From: Pinguiococcus pyrenoidosus | Lineage: Eukaryota > Sar > Pinguiophyceae > Pinguiochrysidales > Pinguiochrysidaceae | Assembly: GCA_019677205.1 (NCBI GenBank) | Contig: JAAMXY010000368.1 | Location: forward strand, 1-30,331 | Length of the DNA: 30,331 bases | Direction: 5' to 3' | Part shown: positions 1-9,590 of the stretch, piece by piece | Layout: every line of letters starts with the position of its first letter | How positions within the stretch are numbered: the stretch's first letter is position 1 | The notes under the pieces: model-generated | Told to the model about the DNA's origin: nothing | Seen by the model: only the letters and a program-made list of their open reading frames with translations | Database searches by the model: none | Program-made: the position numbers and the translations under genes

Positions 1-480
1 CCATGCCTTCAGCTGGTGCTTCCCCCTCAAAGTTGCTAATCAAGAGGTCTTCTGCGGCGTCCACCGGCTTTGTGTGTTCCTCTTCCAACGTCGTCTGCTC
101 AACATCTTCAACTTGTGCTTCCACGGCGTCAGCTAAGAAACCCTCTGCGGCGTCCAGCGCCTCCGTCTGTTCCTCTTCTAAAGTGGCCTGTTCACGTCCT
201 TCAGCTTGTGCTTCCACGGCGTCAGGTAAGGGGTCATCTCCGGTGCTTTCTTCTTTCTTTTCATGGTCATTGTCGTCTTCACCACCAGCCTCGACTCGAT
301 CCATGACAGCTTCTGCGGCGTCCACCAGCTCAGCTGCTTCATCTTCTAGCCTCGCTCCTTCGACGTCTTCAGCTTGTGCTTCACCCTCAAACCTGCCAGT
401 CAAGGGGTCTTTCGCAGCGTCCACCTGTGCTGTCTGTCCCCCTTCCAAACTTGTGTCTTTGATACCTTCAGCTTGCACAC
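1..480 (-). repeat. Degenerate about 31-residue acidic tandem repeats inside the Use1-like gene
   Basis: The minus-strand reading frame shows about five imperfect units of the type AVEAQAEGREQATLEEEQ followed by TEALDAAEGFLAD. Units share the pattern AEx(3)x(2)LEEEx(5)DAAE. They lie after the membrane segment, so they would be luminal if the protein is a normal tail-anchored SNARE. The array continues beyond the window. Confidence 0.7.
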
Positions 481-1487
481 CGACGGCACTACGGACATGA
501 CCATCTCTTGCATCTTCGGAGAGCCGATCCATTCCTTGCCTCCCCGTCCTGGCTGCCACCTCGTCGTCCGCACCTCTTTCCGAGTCTCTAAAGGACTCCG
601 GCTCTAGGTCATCGCTTTGCCTGGCATACGCCATCCAGCCTCCCACGCGATGCACGATCGTTCCCTCGCCGGCAAAGGCGCCTCGACTCCCCCCGGGGCC
701 GAATCGAATCAGGGCGAAGGTGGCGATGAAGGCGGCAAGGACCAGAAACGTGAGCAGGCAGGAGAAGCAGTAGGAGTTGCGGTTCTGCCTCAGCTGCCTC
801 CGCGCCTCCTGCGTGCGCATGACGAGATTGATCTCCAGAGCGGCGCTTGCCATCTCGATCTCCCCCAACGTCGAGTTTTGCGCCTTGAGCGCCTGATTCA
901 TCTGGATGCTCCTCTCCTTGAGCTGCTCCGCAAGGCCGCCAAGCTCGTCGGCAAGCTCCACCTTGATGTGCTCCTCGTTCGCCAGCATCTCATCCTCCAC
1001 CTAGCCAAGCAAGAAGGCGCATCAGGCTGCCTCAATCCGCAGCAAAGCTCCAGGAAATCCTCGACGTACGCACCATAAAACCCTTGCCTTTGGGCGTTTG
1101 CGAGGCCGAGATGCTTCCCTTCGCTCTCTCAGGAGTTTTGGCCTCCAAGCCCAGCTCCTGAGCAGCCCCGCTCGGCTCCACCTTCGCTTCTGCGAGCTCC
1201 GCTTCCACCGCCAGGGCCGCTTCTTCCGCAGTGGACAGGCGAGCATGATAGTCCTCCAGCGTGGAGGCCGCCAGACCTCTGCTGAGCGCCTCCTTCGCAC
1301 ACGCCGGGTCACTCAGCGCTTCCTCCAGCTGAGAGTACAGGCTCCGCAGCTTCTCCAAGTTCGCTTTGACGTTGCAAAGGTACCAAGAGGCGCTCTCTTG
1401 GAAGTCGGATCCTAGAAGGCGCTCCGTGGCGCGCTGTCCACCCGTGAGGCCGCGTTTTTCACCAAATCGAAAACGCCGCGTCCACAT
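1..1487 (-). CDS. USE1: Use1-like SNARE with long acidic C-terminal extension (3' end cut by window edge)
   Basis: Likely a Use1/p31-type Qc-SNARE of Golgi-to-ER retrograde traffic. Exon 1 is 1487-1074 and exon 2 runs from 1000 off the left edge. The 73-nt phase-0 intron (1001-1073) starts GTGCGT and ends GGCTAG. Seen: an N-terminal helical segment (NLEKLRSLYSQLEEAL), then a SNARE-like coiled coil (VEDEMLANEEHIKVELADEL onwards) and a membrane segment (YCFSCLLTFLVLAAFIATFA), the order known for Use1. Odd: Use1 proteins normally end just after the membrane anchor, but here the frame stays open for over 200 more codons of acidic repeats. A further stop-free 51-nt intron (GTGAAA...TTCTAG, near 1411-1461) may exist in exon 1, giving a shorter N-terminus. 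The start at 1487 is the first ATG of the open frame. Identity rests on layout and motifs, not alignment. Confidence 0.72.
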
Positions 1488-1737
1488 ACCAGGCAGCGCA
1501 CAAAGGTCACGTGCGTACGTAAAAGTGACATGGCGCTCAAATCGCGTCTCTCTGTGGCGTTTGTCAGCTTTGCCCTCCTTTTAATATTTGCAACACGTAT
1601 TTGCCTTTCACAGACCTCACGATAATATATTTAAATAAAAATCTCAAATCTCAAGCTGGAAATCTTTGGCGTTTACCGCCCCAAAACGCCGCATTTCGCG
1701 CCGTAATCTTCGCTTGTGAGACTGCATCTGCTCTAGG
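1488..1737. promoter_or_regulatory. Divergent promoter region, USE1-like / SR140
   Basis: This 250-nt gap separates the starts of two oppositely oriented genes, so it should hold both promoters. The SR140-proximal part is AT-rich (1600-1660) and carries a TTTCGCGCC motif at 1694-1702. No clear TATA box was identified. Confidence 0.5.
1694..1702 (+). promoter_or_regulatory. E2F-like TTTCGCGCC motif upstream of SR140
   Basis: TTTCGCGCC matches the E2F/DP consensus TTTSSCGC. It lies 36 nt before the SR140 start codon. Similar motifs precede three other genes in the window. Function is inferred from the motif only. Confidence 0.4.
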
Positions 1738-4708
1738 ATGGCCGAGGAAGCGGACCGAGACGGCGCTCAGGGCCAGGCGGCGCCCGCGTCGCTCTCGCAG
1801 ATGAGCAGCAAGAAGCTCACCACCTTCGTGCTGGGCTCGCAGCGTAAGAGCCGCTTACAGAAAGCGCGCGAAGCGCAGAGGCGCAAGGAAGAGCGCGAGA
1901 AAGTGGAGGCTGCCAAAGTGTTCGAGTCCTTCGTGGCGTCCTTCGACGTCGAACCCGCGCGGCCAGACACCATGTTCGTGCCGGAGGGCGGATCTTCGCG
2001 CCCGTCTCGGACGCCGCAGAATCGCGGGAAGGCGATGCAGGTTTGTCTCGCTTTTGGTGGATGCTGGTTCTTTGTGGCTCGGTTGTTGATGTTGGGCCCT
2101 CCGCAAGGCAATCTATAAGGAAGTGCAGGAAAATGAGCGGCGGAGACAGGCGATGAAGCACGACGGAGCGGAAAACGCCAGAGACGAAGTGGCCCGCAAA
2201 GGCAAGAAGGCGCCGAGCGCTAGCTTAGCGAACGCCTTTGGCCTCGATGAGCAGCCCACCAAGGCCAAGGCTGATGTCGCGCCCACCGAAGCCAAGAAGA
2301 GGCCAAACGCTGCGCTGGCGAGCGTCTTCGGCGGCGAGGAAGAGCCGTCGAAGCCCAGCGCCGCGGCTGCGGCGCCTCCGAGGTCCAGGCACCGCGGCAA
2401 GATCGGCGCGAACATGGCGGCATACATGCGGGAGCTGCAGGATCGGCAGACGCGGCTGGAGAGAGTGATGACGGACTCGACTGCCGCGCCCGATGCGGCG
2501 GATACCTTCTCGTCCGCGGGCAGCGGAAGCCATGACACAGGGGACCCGACCACCACCAACCTGTACGTGGGCAACCTGGCTCCGACGGTGACCGAGGAGC
2601 TGCTGGAGGAGGAGTTCAGCCGCTACGGCGATGTCTACAGCGTGAAAATCATGTGGCCCCGGACGGACGAAGAGCGCGCGAGGCAGCGCAACTGTGGCTT
2701 CGTGTGCTACTGTGACCGACCCGATGCCGAGGACGCGCTGAGGAACCTGGCAGACAAGGTCATCCATGGGCAGCCGATGGTGGTGGGCTGGGGGAAGAAG
2801 ATCACCATGCGGGGGCGGGGGCTCTCGGAGAACAAGGTGCCGCGAATTGCCAAAGGCGCCGGCGGGAGCGTGCCTGTCATCGGCGAGGCGGCCCTCGAGG
2901 CGCTCGCCAAAGCGAAAGCTCGCAACGAGGCGCTCCTGTCCGGCGACACGAGTCACGGTGATGCAGCGGGAGCCAGTACGCCTGACGTTCCCGGCTTGGC
3001 TACACAAGGCCTTGATCTGGAGAACATGATTCGCGCTGCGCTGCCCCGCGTGGCAATCGAGGAGACGGAGCCGGGGCCCAATGACTCGATCCAGAGCGTC
3101 CAGATTCCATTCGATGGAGAAGCGCGAACGCTCATCAACCTGACCGCCAAGTACGTGGCAACGGATGGGAAAGCCTTCGAGGACGCGATCAGGAGCAGGG
3201 AGCAAGGGAATCCGAGGTTTCGATTCCTCTTTGACCACAAGAGCCCGGAGGGGATGTACTATGCGTGGCGGGTCGCGAGCTATGCCCTCGGCGACACGGA
3301 GTACAAGTGGAGAACGACGCCGTTCCAGATTGTCAGGAACGGGCTCTTCCTCCGGCCGCCACCGATCGAGAAGGGACTTGAGAACACCGACGTCGAGCTT
3401 CGCGAGGCGATGGAAAAGGACCGGAGGCGGCAGCGGGAACGGGACGAGCGGCGGCGGCAGCGACAGCGAGAAGAGGCGGAGATGGAGCGCGAGCTTGTCA
3501 AGTCAGACTCGAAGATCAAGACGGGGGCGCAGCTTGAAAAGTCGCGGAGAAAGGCCGAGAAACGCTTGCGATCGGAGGATCTGTCCAAGCTTCGTCGGCT
3601 GCTGGAGAGCCTCACGCTGAGCAGGCAGAAAATCAAGGAGGTCATGGGATTCTGCCTGGACAAGGCAGAAGCTGGCGAGCACATCATTGGCGAAGTCTTC
3701 AACGAGTTCGTGGAGCCTCCGGCGGAAGGCGTGGAAGGGCGGCGGGAAGTGTCCTCGCTTCCTAGAAAGGAACTGACCCCGAACATGCTGCTCTCCAGGT
3801 TGTACCTGGTGAGCGACATCTTGTACAACTCCTCGGCGCCAGTCAAGAACTCCTGGAGGTTCCGTGAGAATCTGGAGAGCTATCTGCCACGCATGATGGA
3901 AGTGACGGGCGAGTTTGTGAAGAACGCCTCGCGCCTCACTGCGGACGGCTTGAAGTCCAAGATCGAGGCCCTGCTGAATGTCTGGAACCGGTGGAGCCTC
4001 TACAGCGCCTCGTACATGACCGGCCTGCAGTACAGCTTTCTGGCAGAGGGGATGGGTGACGTGCCGGACGTCGTGAAGGACGTGGAAGAGACCTCGGAAG
4101 AGCGAGGGATCGGTCAGGAGGCAGGACGAGCATCAACGGGAGACCAGCCGATGCCTGCGGCGGAGGAGGACGAGCAGGTGAGGAGAAAGGCCCGGCGCCT
4201 TGGCGTCCGCTGCGACAATGCCCTCTCCACCTCCGAAGTAAAAAGGCGGGTTGAGGCTGTGAAGAAATACGCTGCCGCAATTGAGGAGGCTCGGAGAGCC
4301 CGACTTCGTGAAATCAATCCGGACATTACGTTCGATTCCGAAAACGACGACGCAAGCGACGAGGATCTGGATGGTGCACCAGTGGAGGATGACTCGGGCA
4401 TGGTTCGCAACGCTGCAGAAGCAGCACAGCCCGGCGAAGAGGCAGGGCAGCAAGTGCTTGCAGCAGGACAAGGCACATGGGTCACGGACATTCCCGGGAG
4501 CTCGGCAAATACTGGAAACGTGAATGGAGAAGAGCTCGACGGAGAAGAGCTCGACGGAGAAGAAATTGACGGAGAAGAAATTGACGGAGAAGACCTTGAC
4601 GGAGAAGACCTTGACGGAGAAGACATCGATGGAGAAGACATCGATGGAGAGGCTGTTGATGGCGAAGCGATACCAGAAGATGACGTCGACGGAGAAGCCA
4701 TTCTCTGA
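1738..4708 (+). CDS. U2SURP: U2 snRNP-associated splicing factor SR140 (U2SURP-like)
   Basis: Component of the 17S U2 snRNP, which recognises the intron branch site in the nucleus. Exons 1738-2040 and 2108-4708 are joined by a 67-nt phase-0 intron (GTTTGT...GCAAG), giving 967 aa. Domains in order: a charged N-terminal region with the VFESFVASFD motif; RRM at about 252-331 (NLYVGNLAP, VKIMWPRTDEERARQRNCGF); SURP at about 441-491 (NPRFRFLFDHKSPEGMYYAW); a long basic helix at about 530-590; CID at about 593-746 (LLSRLYLVSDILYNSSAPVK); a cwf21-like stretch near 785; then an acidic tail of DGE repeats (about 906-967). This domain order and the WPRTDEERAR block are diagnostic of SR140, and the length is close to the human protein (about 1030 aa). 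The terminal Arg/Ser-rich tail of the animal protein is missing. Confidence 0.95.
4526..4705 (+). repeat. 15-bp tandem repeat encoding DGE(E/D)(L/I) units at the SR140 C-terminus
   Basis: Nine clear 15-nt units run from 4526 to 4660 and fade towards the stop. The first eight form four identical pairs: ggagaagagctcgac x2, ggagaagaaattgac x2, ggagaagaccttgac x2, ggagaagacatcgat x2. They encode EELDG, EEIDG, EDLDG and EDIDG. Animal SR140 also has D-(I/L)-D-G-x-P motifs in its C-terminal region, so this may be an expanded ancestral motif. Confidence 0.9.
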
Positions 4709-6397
4709 TCATAAAGGCCATCGTCTGGCCGTAAAGGCATTGCGTAAGAACACCGAATCCGACTTTAAAGCAAATGCGGACCAGACGTCGGAGTCGCATC
4801 GAACACGTAAAGCACGAGATGACATGCTGCTCTCAGCGATCTTGCATGACCGTGCGTTGGCGTCGTGCCGCTTGCAGAAGCAGCTCGTTCAGGTCATCCT
4901 ATCCGTTATGGTGAGCCGACCTCAGCGATGGATGGCTCGAGAGGCCATGATTGGTGCCGTGGATCGTACGTACCAAGTAGCGGTCAAGGTTGTCCTCGTT
5001 CCATCGCGCGACTTCAAGAGCGTTGGCCCCGTGGCTTGCTTGCGCTTTGGGATCAGCTCCGAATTCCAGGAGGGTCTCGACGAATCTTTGCGAAGGCACG
5101 CTCTTGAGATACCCGCTGCATCCAAACCCTGGCACTGACCTCGAGGATGTGACGAACCTCTTCTTCCCAAGGTAGGCGGCGAGGTGCAGGGGCGAGAAGC
5201 CCTTGTATTTGCCCTCTGACAGGACGGAGACGTCGGTCTTGGCTCCTCGCCGTAGCAGCGCTTTCAGTTTCCTGCGTTTGGTCAAGGGGATACACGCTGC
5301 CATCAGCTCGGCGGCCGCATCCAGCACTTCCGATCAAGTTGCGACTCACATCACGTCCTGTTGCACCACCGCATGATAGATCGCGGTGTGCCCGGTTGGT
5401 TTCTGCGCATTGACGTCCAGCCTAGACCGTCGTGAGTTCGTCAGATACTCTGCAGCACCTGCTCAGCGTGCGGGTTCGGACCACGATTACCCTTCTTGGC
5501 TGCGGAGATTGAGAAGCAGGCCGAAGAGCGTTGTGTGAAACTGACTGCGCTCTTCAGTGAGAGCGAGCATGAGAGGCGTGTAGCCGAAATCGTCGATGGC
5601 ATTGACACCTGGAGACGAGTGGTGGTGTGCGCACATGAGAGGTACTGGATCAGTGGTTCCGGCAAGGCGCTTTGGTCCACCTCTTCCGTCTTCTAGCATC
5701 GCCTGGATATGAGTTAAGGATCGGTTGCCGATGTGCTCGAAGATCTGGTAGTCCTCCGCTGAGGTCACGTTGAAGATTCTGAGGGTCGTGTTCCAGGCGC
5801 CTTCGCGCTGTGGTCTGACTTGTGAGCAAGACCAGCAAGAGAACGAGATGCTCTTCCATCTGACAAGCCAGTTGTAGGACCTCACCTCGTGCACGAAGCT
5901 GCGGGGGATGTCGGGCATCGCGCCATCAGGGAACGCGTCCTCTGGATTCTCAATCACCGTCGAGAGGACCTGCCCAGGACACGCTCCAAGCAGCGCCTGC
6001 GGGAATCCACGCAACATGCAAACGAGAGAAGCCGGGAAAGGCCTTCGTCATGCACAAGCTGAGGATGATCGGCAGCCACGCTGTAGCTACCTCCTCCCAA
6101 GCTTCGGGAAGGTCCGGCCCGACGACGGCATGCAAATGCATGTCCTCAGGAGTGGTGAAGAGTTCCTGCGTGCCTGAGCATGCTTTGTCACATTTCCGCG
6201 TTGTGGCAAGTCAAGCCGAGAAGGAATCCGTGGTGCTGCTCACTTTCGAGGCTTTCCACCGAGATGCCAAGCATCACGTGATCCAGAAACTCGATGGGAT
6301 GCTCGCAGGGAAGAGCTCCCGCCTGACTGGTTTCCAGGAGAGCCCCCACGAGCGCCATCGTACTCAGGAGAGCCATCGACTTCTGCGCCATTTTCAT
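4709..6397 (-). CDS. Ankyrin-repeat protein with N-terminal signal peptide (8 exons)
   Basis: Reconstructed exons: 6397-6244, 6173-6091, 5996-5886, 5807-5546, 5458-5350, 5271-5158, 5085-4974, 4870-4709. All introns are GT-AG (70, 94, 78, 87, 78, 72 and 103 nt), the phases agree, and the total is 1107 nt (368 aa). The N-terminus (MAQKSMALLSTMALVGALLE) looks like a cleavable signal peptide. The middle is unrecognised. From about residue 180 there are ankyrin repeats: DFGYTPLMLAL, VNAQKPTGHTAIYHAV, KGFSPLHLAAYLGKKRFVE, LLEFGADPKAQ, ANALEVARWNED. Splicing restores repeat continuity at each junction, which supports the model. Ankyrin domains are usually cytosolic, so a secretory or organellar location would be unusual. 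The last exon (RHDANARSCK to stop) is the weakest part. Two ATGs (6397, 6391) could start the protein. Confidence 0.72.
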
Positions 6398-6966
6398 CCT
6401 TGCAACCTGGACAGTATCGCTGCAGAGGGAAGAGACCGAGCAGCTCAGCAACCCTTTTTCTCTCTTCCAAGCCACTTCACGCACCACCTTTGAATTCCGG
6501 ACTCCGGATCCACAAGGACACGGAAGAGGAGGGTCGGGGAGGGGGAGAGGACGGAAAAGATCCCCGGACCCTTCCCGACCGTCCCGGGATGCTTCTCTTG
6601 ACCAGAGCCAAAAAGCCAAAAACCAGAACCAGAAGCCAGCAACCAAAAAGCCAAAAAGCCAAAAAGCCAAGAAGCCAAACAGCCAAACAGCAAACAACAC
6701 AAGCAGCAAGTACCATGTTCATCAGGTACCTTTCTATCAGCTGATCCTCCGAAATCCTCGGTCGCGTCGAGGTTGGAGGTCAACTACCATCGGAGAGAGA
6801 GGCAAGGCGATTTCCGCTGACTCTGGGAAAGCAAGTGGCCAATCGGTGACGCATGCGCCTGTCCAGTAAGCACCTTATCCGGCTTTGCTGAAGCGCGCGT
6901 AATCGCGTTCTCTTGGGGCTGTTGTCGCCGTTTGAACCCGCCTTCAAGTGCCCCGGTGGCGCCTTC
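6398..6966. promoter_or_regulatory. Divergent intergenic region, ankyrin gene / GH16 gene
   Basis: About 570 nt with no gene I can support. It holds a low-complexity run (6605-6700) and should include both promoters. Open frames here encode only hydrophobic or basic low-complexity strings derived from the repeat. Confidence 0.5.
6605..6700. repeat. AAGCCAAAA-type low-complexity repeat
   Basis: Imperfect repetition of AAGCCAAAA / AACCAGAA units on the plus strand. Read on the minus strand it is TTTTGGCTT-rich and encodes an artificial F/L/W-rich string. It lies between two divergent genes. Confidence 0.8.
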
Positions 6967-9176
6967 ATGCGCCGTCCCTGGGGCGACATGGGCTCCCTGC
7001 GGAGTCGCGCGGCCGGAGCGGCGCCTGCGCCGAGCTCTGCGGCGCTGGTGAGTTCTTGTTTGCGCCCGCTAGTGGCGCTTCTTCGCGCGCGACTAATGGG
7101 CTGCTGCTTGTCCGGCCATGGTTTAGCGCTGCTTGGTGCTGAGCGGCGCCGTGTTCTTCGCGTGTCCGGACAATGTGGACCGCGCCACGCCGGCGCAGTA
7201 CCGAGTGGCCAAGAGCCTCAGCTCCAACAAGGACTACGCGCTGGTCTTCTCGGACGAGTTCGAGACCGACGGACGGCGCTTCGACGACAACAGCGAAGAG
7301 CACTGGAGCGCGCTGAGCAAGCCGGACCCGGACCTGGGCGCGGTGCACTTCTACAATTCGTCTCCAGATTTCGTGTCCACGCTGGGAGGCAAGCTGCTGC
7401 TGCGCCTGCGGGCGCGCCGCAGCAGCTGGCAGGAGTGGGACCCGTGGGCCCGCCGGGTGGTCACCATGACTCGGAATTACACCTCGGCCATGGTGACCAG
7501 TTGGAATCGCTTCTGCTTCACGGGCGGCATCATCGAGCTGCGGGTGCAGCTGCCCGGCGACGCCTACGGCGGCGGCCTGTGGCCGGCGGCCTGGCTGCTT
7601 GGCAACCTGGCTAGGCCGACGTATCGGGAGACGACGGACTATGTCTGGCCCTGGAGCTATGACAAGTGCGACGAGCTGAGCCGGAGTGCCCAGCTGATCA
7701 GCGCTTGCCGGCCGGCGCCGAATGGGGACCTGCGGGACGAGGCGTCCAACGACTTCGAGTCGACCCGGCCGCACACGCCGCCCGGCGGCGACATGGACAG
7801 GAGGCGGCTCACCGAGATCGAGGTGGACGAGAGCACGGGGCTGAAGCCCTACCATGGCCGCGGCGCACCAGAAATAGATATTTTTGAAGCGATGGCAAGT
7901 TGGACGCCGGACAAGTACGTGACAAACGAGGCGCTGCTTGGAAGCTGCCGAGGCGGATCTGGAGACCGGTGTGTGCTAACCGTCCTTGGTCCCGTCCGTT
8001 GCAGGCCGCCGAATATGACCACGACTCTCAGTGTGTCGCCCGGCGTGGAGCACCATCGTCCGATCCCGGGCAGCCCGCCGGACGAGGAGCACATCTGGTA
8101 CAACGGGTTCGAGTTGCCGATCAACTCGTCCGAGTCAAACTCCGACTACTACGGCTTCCGATCGGGGGGCGAGGCCAAGTACTGGGCGGACGCGCTGTCG
8201 GCGCGGCACGTGCTAGGTGAAGAGCACTTTGGCGGCCCGCAGCTTTTCAGGGTAGAGTGGGAGCCGCCCGGAGTGGGCCTCGGGTACATCCGCTGGTACC
8301 TGAACGACCAGGAGATCTTCGGGATAGACGGGCACACGCTTGATGGCGTAACGGGGGCGAGCATCCCCTTCGAGCCGATGCAGATCATCTTGAACCTGGC
8401 GATGCACAATTTTTGGGGCCAGCCTCAGCCTTGCGATCATAAGAAGTGCCAGGCGTGCTTTGGCTGCCTCGATTGCAAGAACGAGGACTGCCAGTGCGCG
8501 CTGCCGCCGCTGCTCAAGAACTGCCAGGGCCTGCCGGCGACCATGGAAATAGACTACGTTCGGATCTATCAGGACCCTGATAACCAGCATCATACCGTAG
8601 GATGCGATCCGAACTACTTCCCAACCAAGGAATACATAAACTTGAACCCGAAGATCTACAAAGACTGGGAGCCGCGAGGGCGACCGCCGCTGAGCGTGTT
8701 CATTCGGGTCGTGTATTGGCTGACCCTGATCGTTGTCGTCGCCTCCTTTGGATTCGTGCTGGTGAGGTACCTCAGCAGGCGCTTCTGCTCGGAGTACGAG
8801 TGGGTTCCCGGTCGTTCGCCCGATGGCAATTCGCCGAGGCTGCGGTTTCGACGGTCGCAGGTATGTCCGGCTGCCAGCTGCCAGGATGCTTCGAAACCTG
8901 TTGGGCCGTTTGCTGATTTCGCCGCTTCTCTCTGGCACGCAGCGGCCTCGACTACGCCCCAGCGGAGGATCTCATGGGGCTCTTCAGGGCTGCCTGAAGT
9001 GGTTCGAAAGGCACCACAAGGAGACACGTAGAGGACCCCTCAGAAGTGCTGACGAGGAAGACTCGCCCTTGATTGACGCACAGTATGACGACCCCAACTT
9101 TCGCGACAGCCCGAATGATCGCGGTGCGAAGTACATTAGCCTGGCGGACGTCATGTACGAGGAGAAATACAGATAG
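6967..9176 (+). CDS. GH16 KRE6/SKN1-type beta-glucan synthesis/transglycosylation enzyme
   Basis: Family members act in the secretory pathway in beta-1,6 glucan assembly or branching of beta-1,3 glucan. Exons: 6967-7047, 7127-7914, 8005-8860, 8943-9176 (652 aa). The 7048-7126 intron is GTGAGT...TTTAG, the last is GTATGT...CGCAG. The 90-nt intron 7915-8004 (GTACGT donor, CTAAC branch, TTGCAG acceptor) is stop-free and a multiple of three; removing it fuses WTPDK to PPNMTTT. The GH16 catalytic motif EIDIFE is at about 276-281 (nucleophile E276, D278, acid/base E281). Also seen: GGLWPAAW, FRVEWEPP, MEIDYVRIYQ and a Cys-rich loop (CQACFGCLDCKNEDCQC), all SKN1-like. A membrane helix is near 521-545, followed by a tail of about 105 residues. 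Yeast Kre6 has an N-terminal anchor; here the clear anchor is C-terminal. Substrate is inferred from family. Confidence 0.9.
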
Positions 9177-9590
9177 GATAGCGGGAAGAACATAGTTGCA
9201 TTGTCCGTTGTCGTGACCACTCCACACCCCTTCGATGGGCATTGAGTGGGTCGCCTCGCCATGCACATTGAGTAGGTCATACGCAATCATGCCTCCTCTG
9301 CCGCGGATTCTGATGCGCAAATCTCATACCGATGCGCGAACCTCATACCGATGCGCGAACCTCATACCCTGCGATTTGCGCACCGAGCTGCTCGTTGTTG
9401 CCGTCAAGTTGCGAGGGCGCCCTCCCTCCGCTCAGAGTCCCGCTCAAGTCCCCGAGGGTGCTGGAGAGGAGGACCGGCGCGCATTGCAAGCATCCGGCAC
9501 TCGCCCCAAAATTGCCTTACCATCGACCGGACCCAAAGATCTGCTTTCGTCCCGTCCCCCATCTGCAATCAGTCGAACCCCGGTGCTGAC
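9177..9590. other. Intergenic region between convergent GH16 and HD genes
   Basis: About 414 nt between two stop codons. It contains a three-copy 19-bp tandem repeat (9312-9368). Open frames here are short and lack recognisable motifs. Confidence 0.6.
9312..9368. repeat. Three-copy 19-bp tandem repeat
   Basis: Unit gatgcgcgaacctcatacc. Copies at 9331-9349 and 9350-9368 are identical. The copy at 9312-9330 differs at two positions. Confidence 0.95.

Noticed and set aside
3-500. Ser/Ala/Cys-rich plus-strand repeat protein
   Set aside because: The minus strand of the same DNA continues the Use1-like gene in frame from a well-placed splice acceptor, so the plus frame is its shadow.
2225-3238. 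337-codon open frame antisense to SR140
   Set aside because: The sense strand encodes the RRM and SURP domains; the antisense sequence is Arg/His/Leu-rich shadow.
6398-6709. Hydrophobic F/L/W-rich N-terminal extension of the ankyrin protein
   Set aside because: It is a reading of the AAGCCAAAA repeat. A normal signal peptide starts at the ATG at 6397 or 6391.
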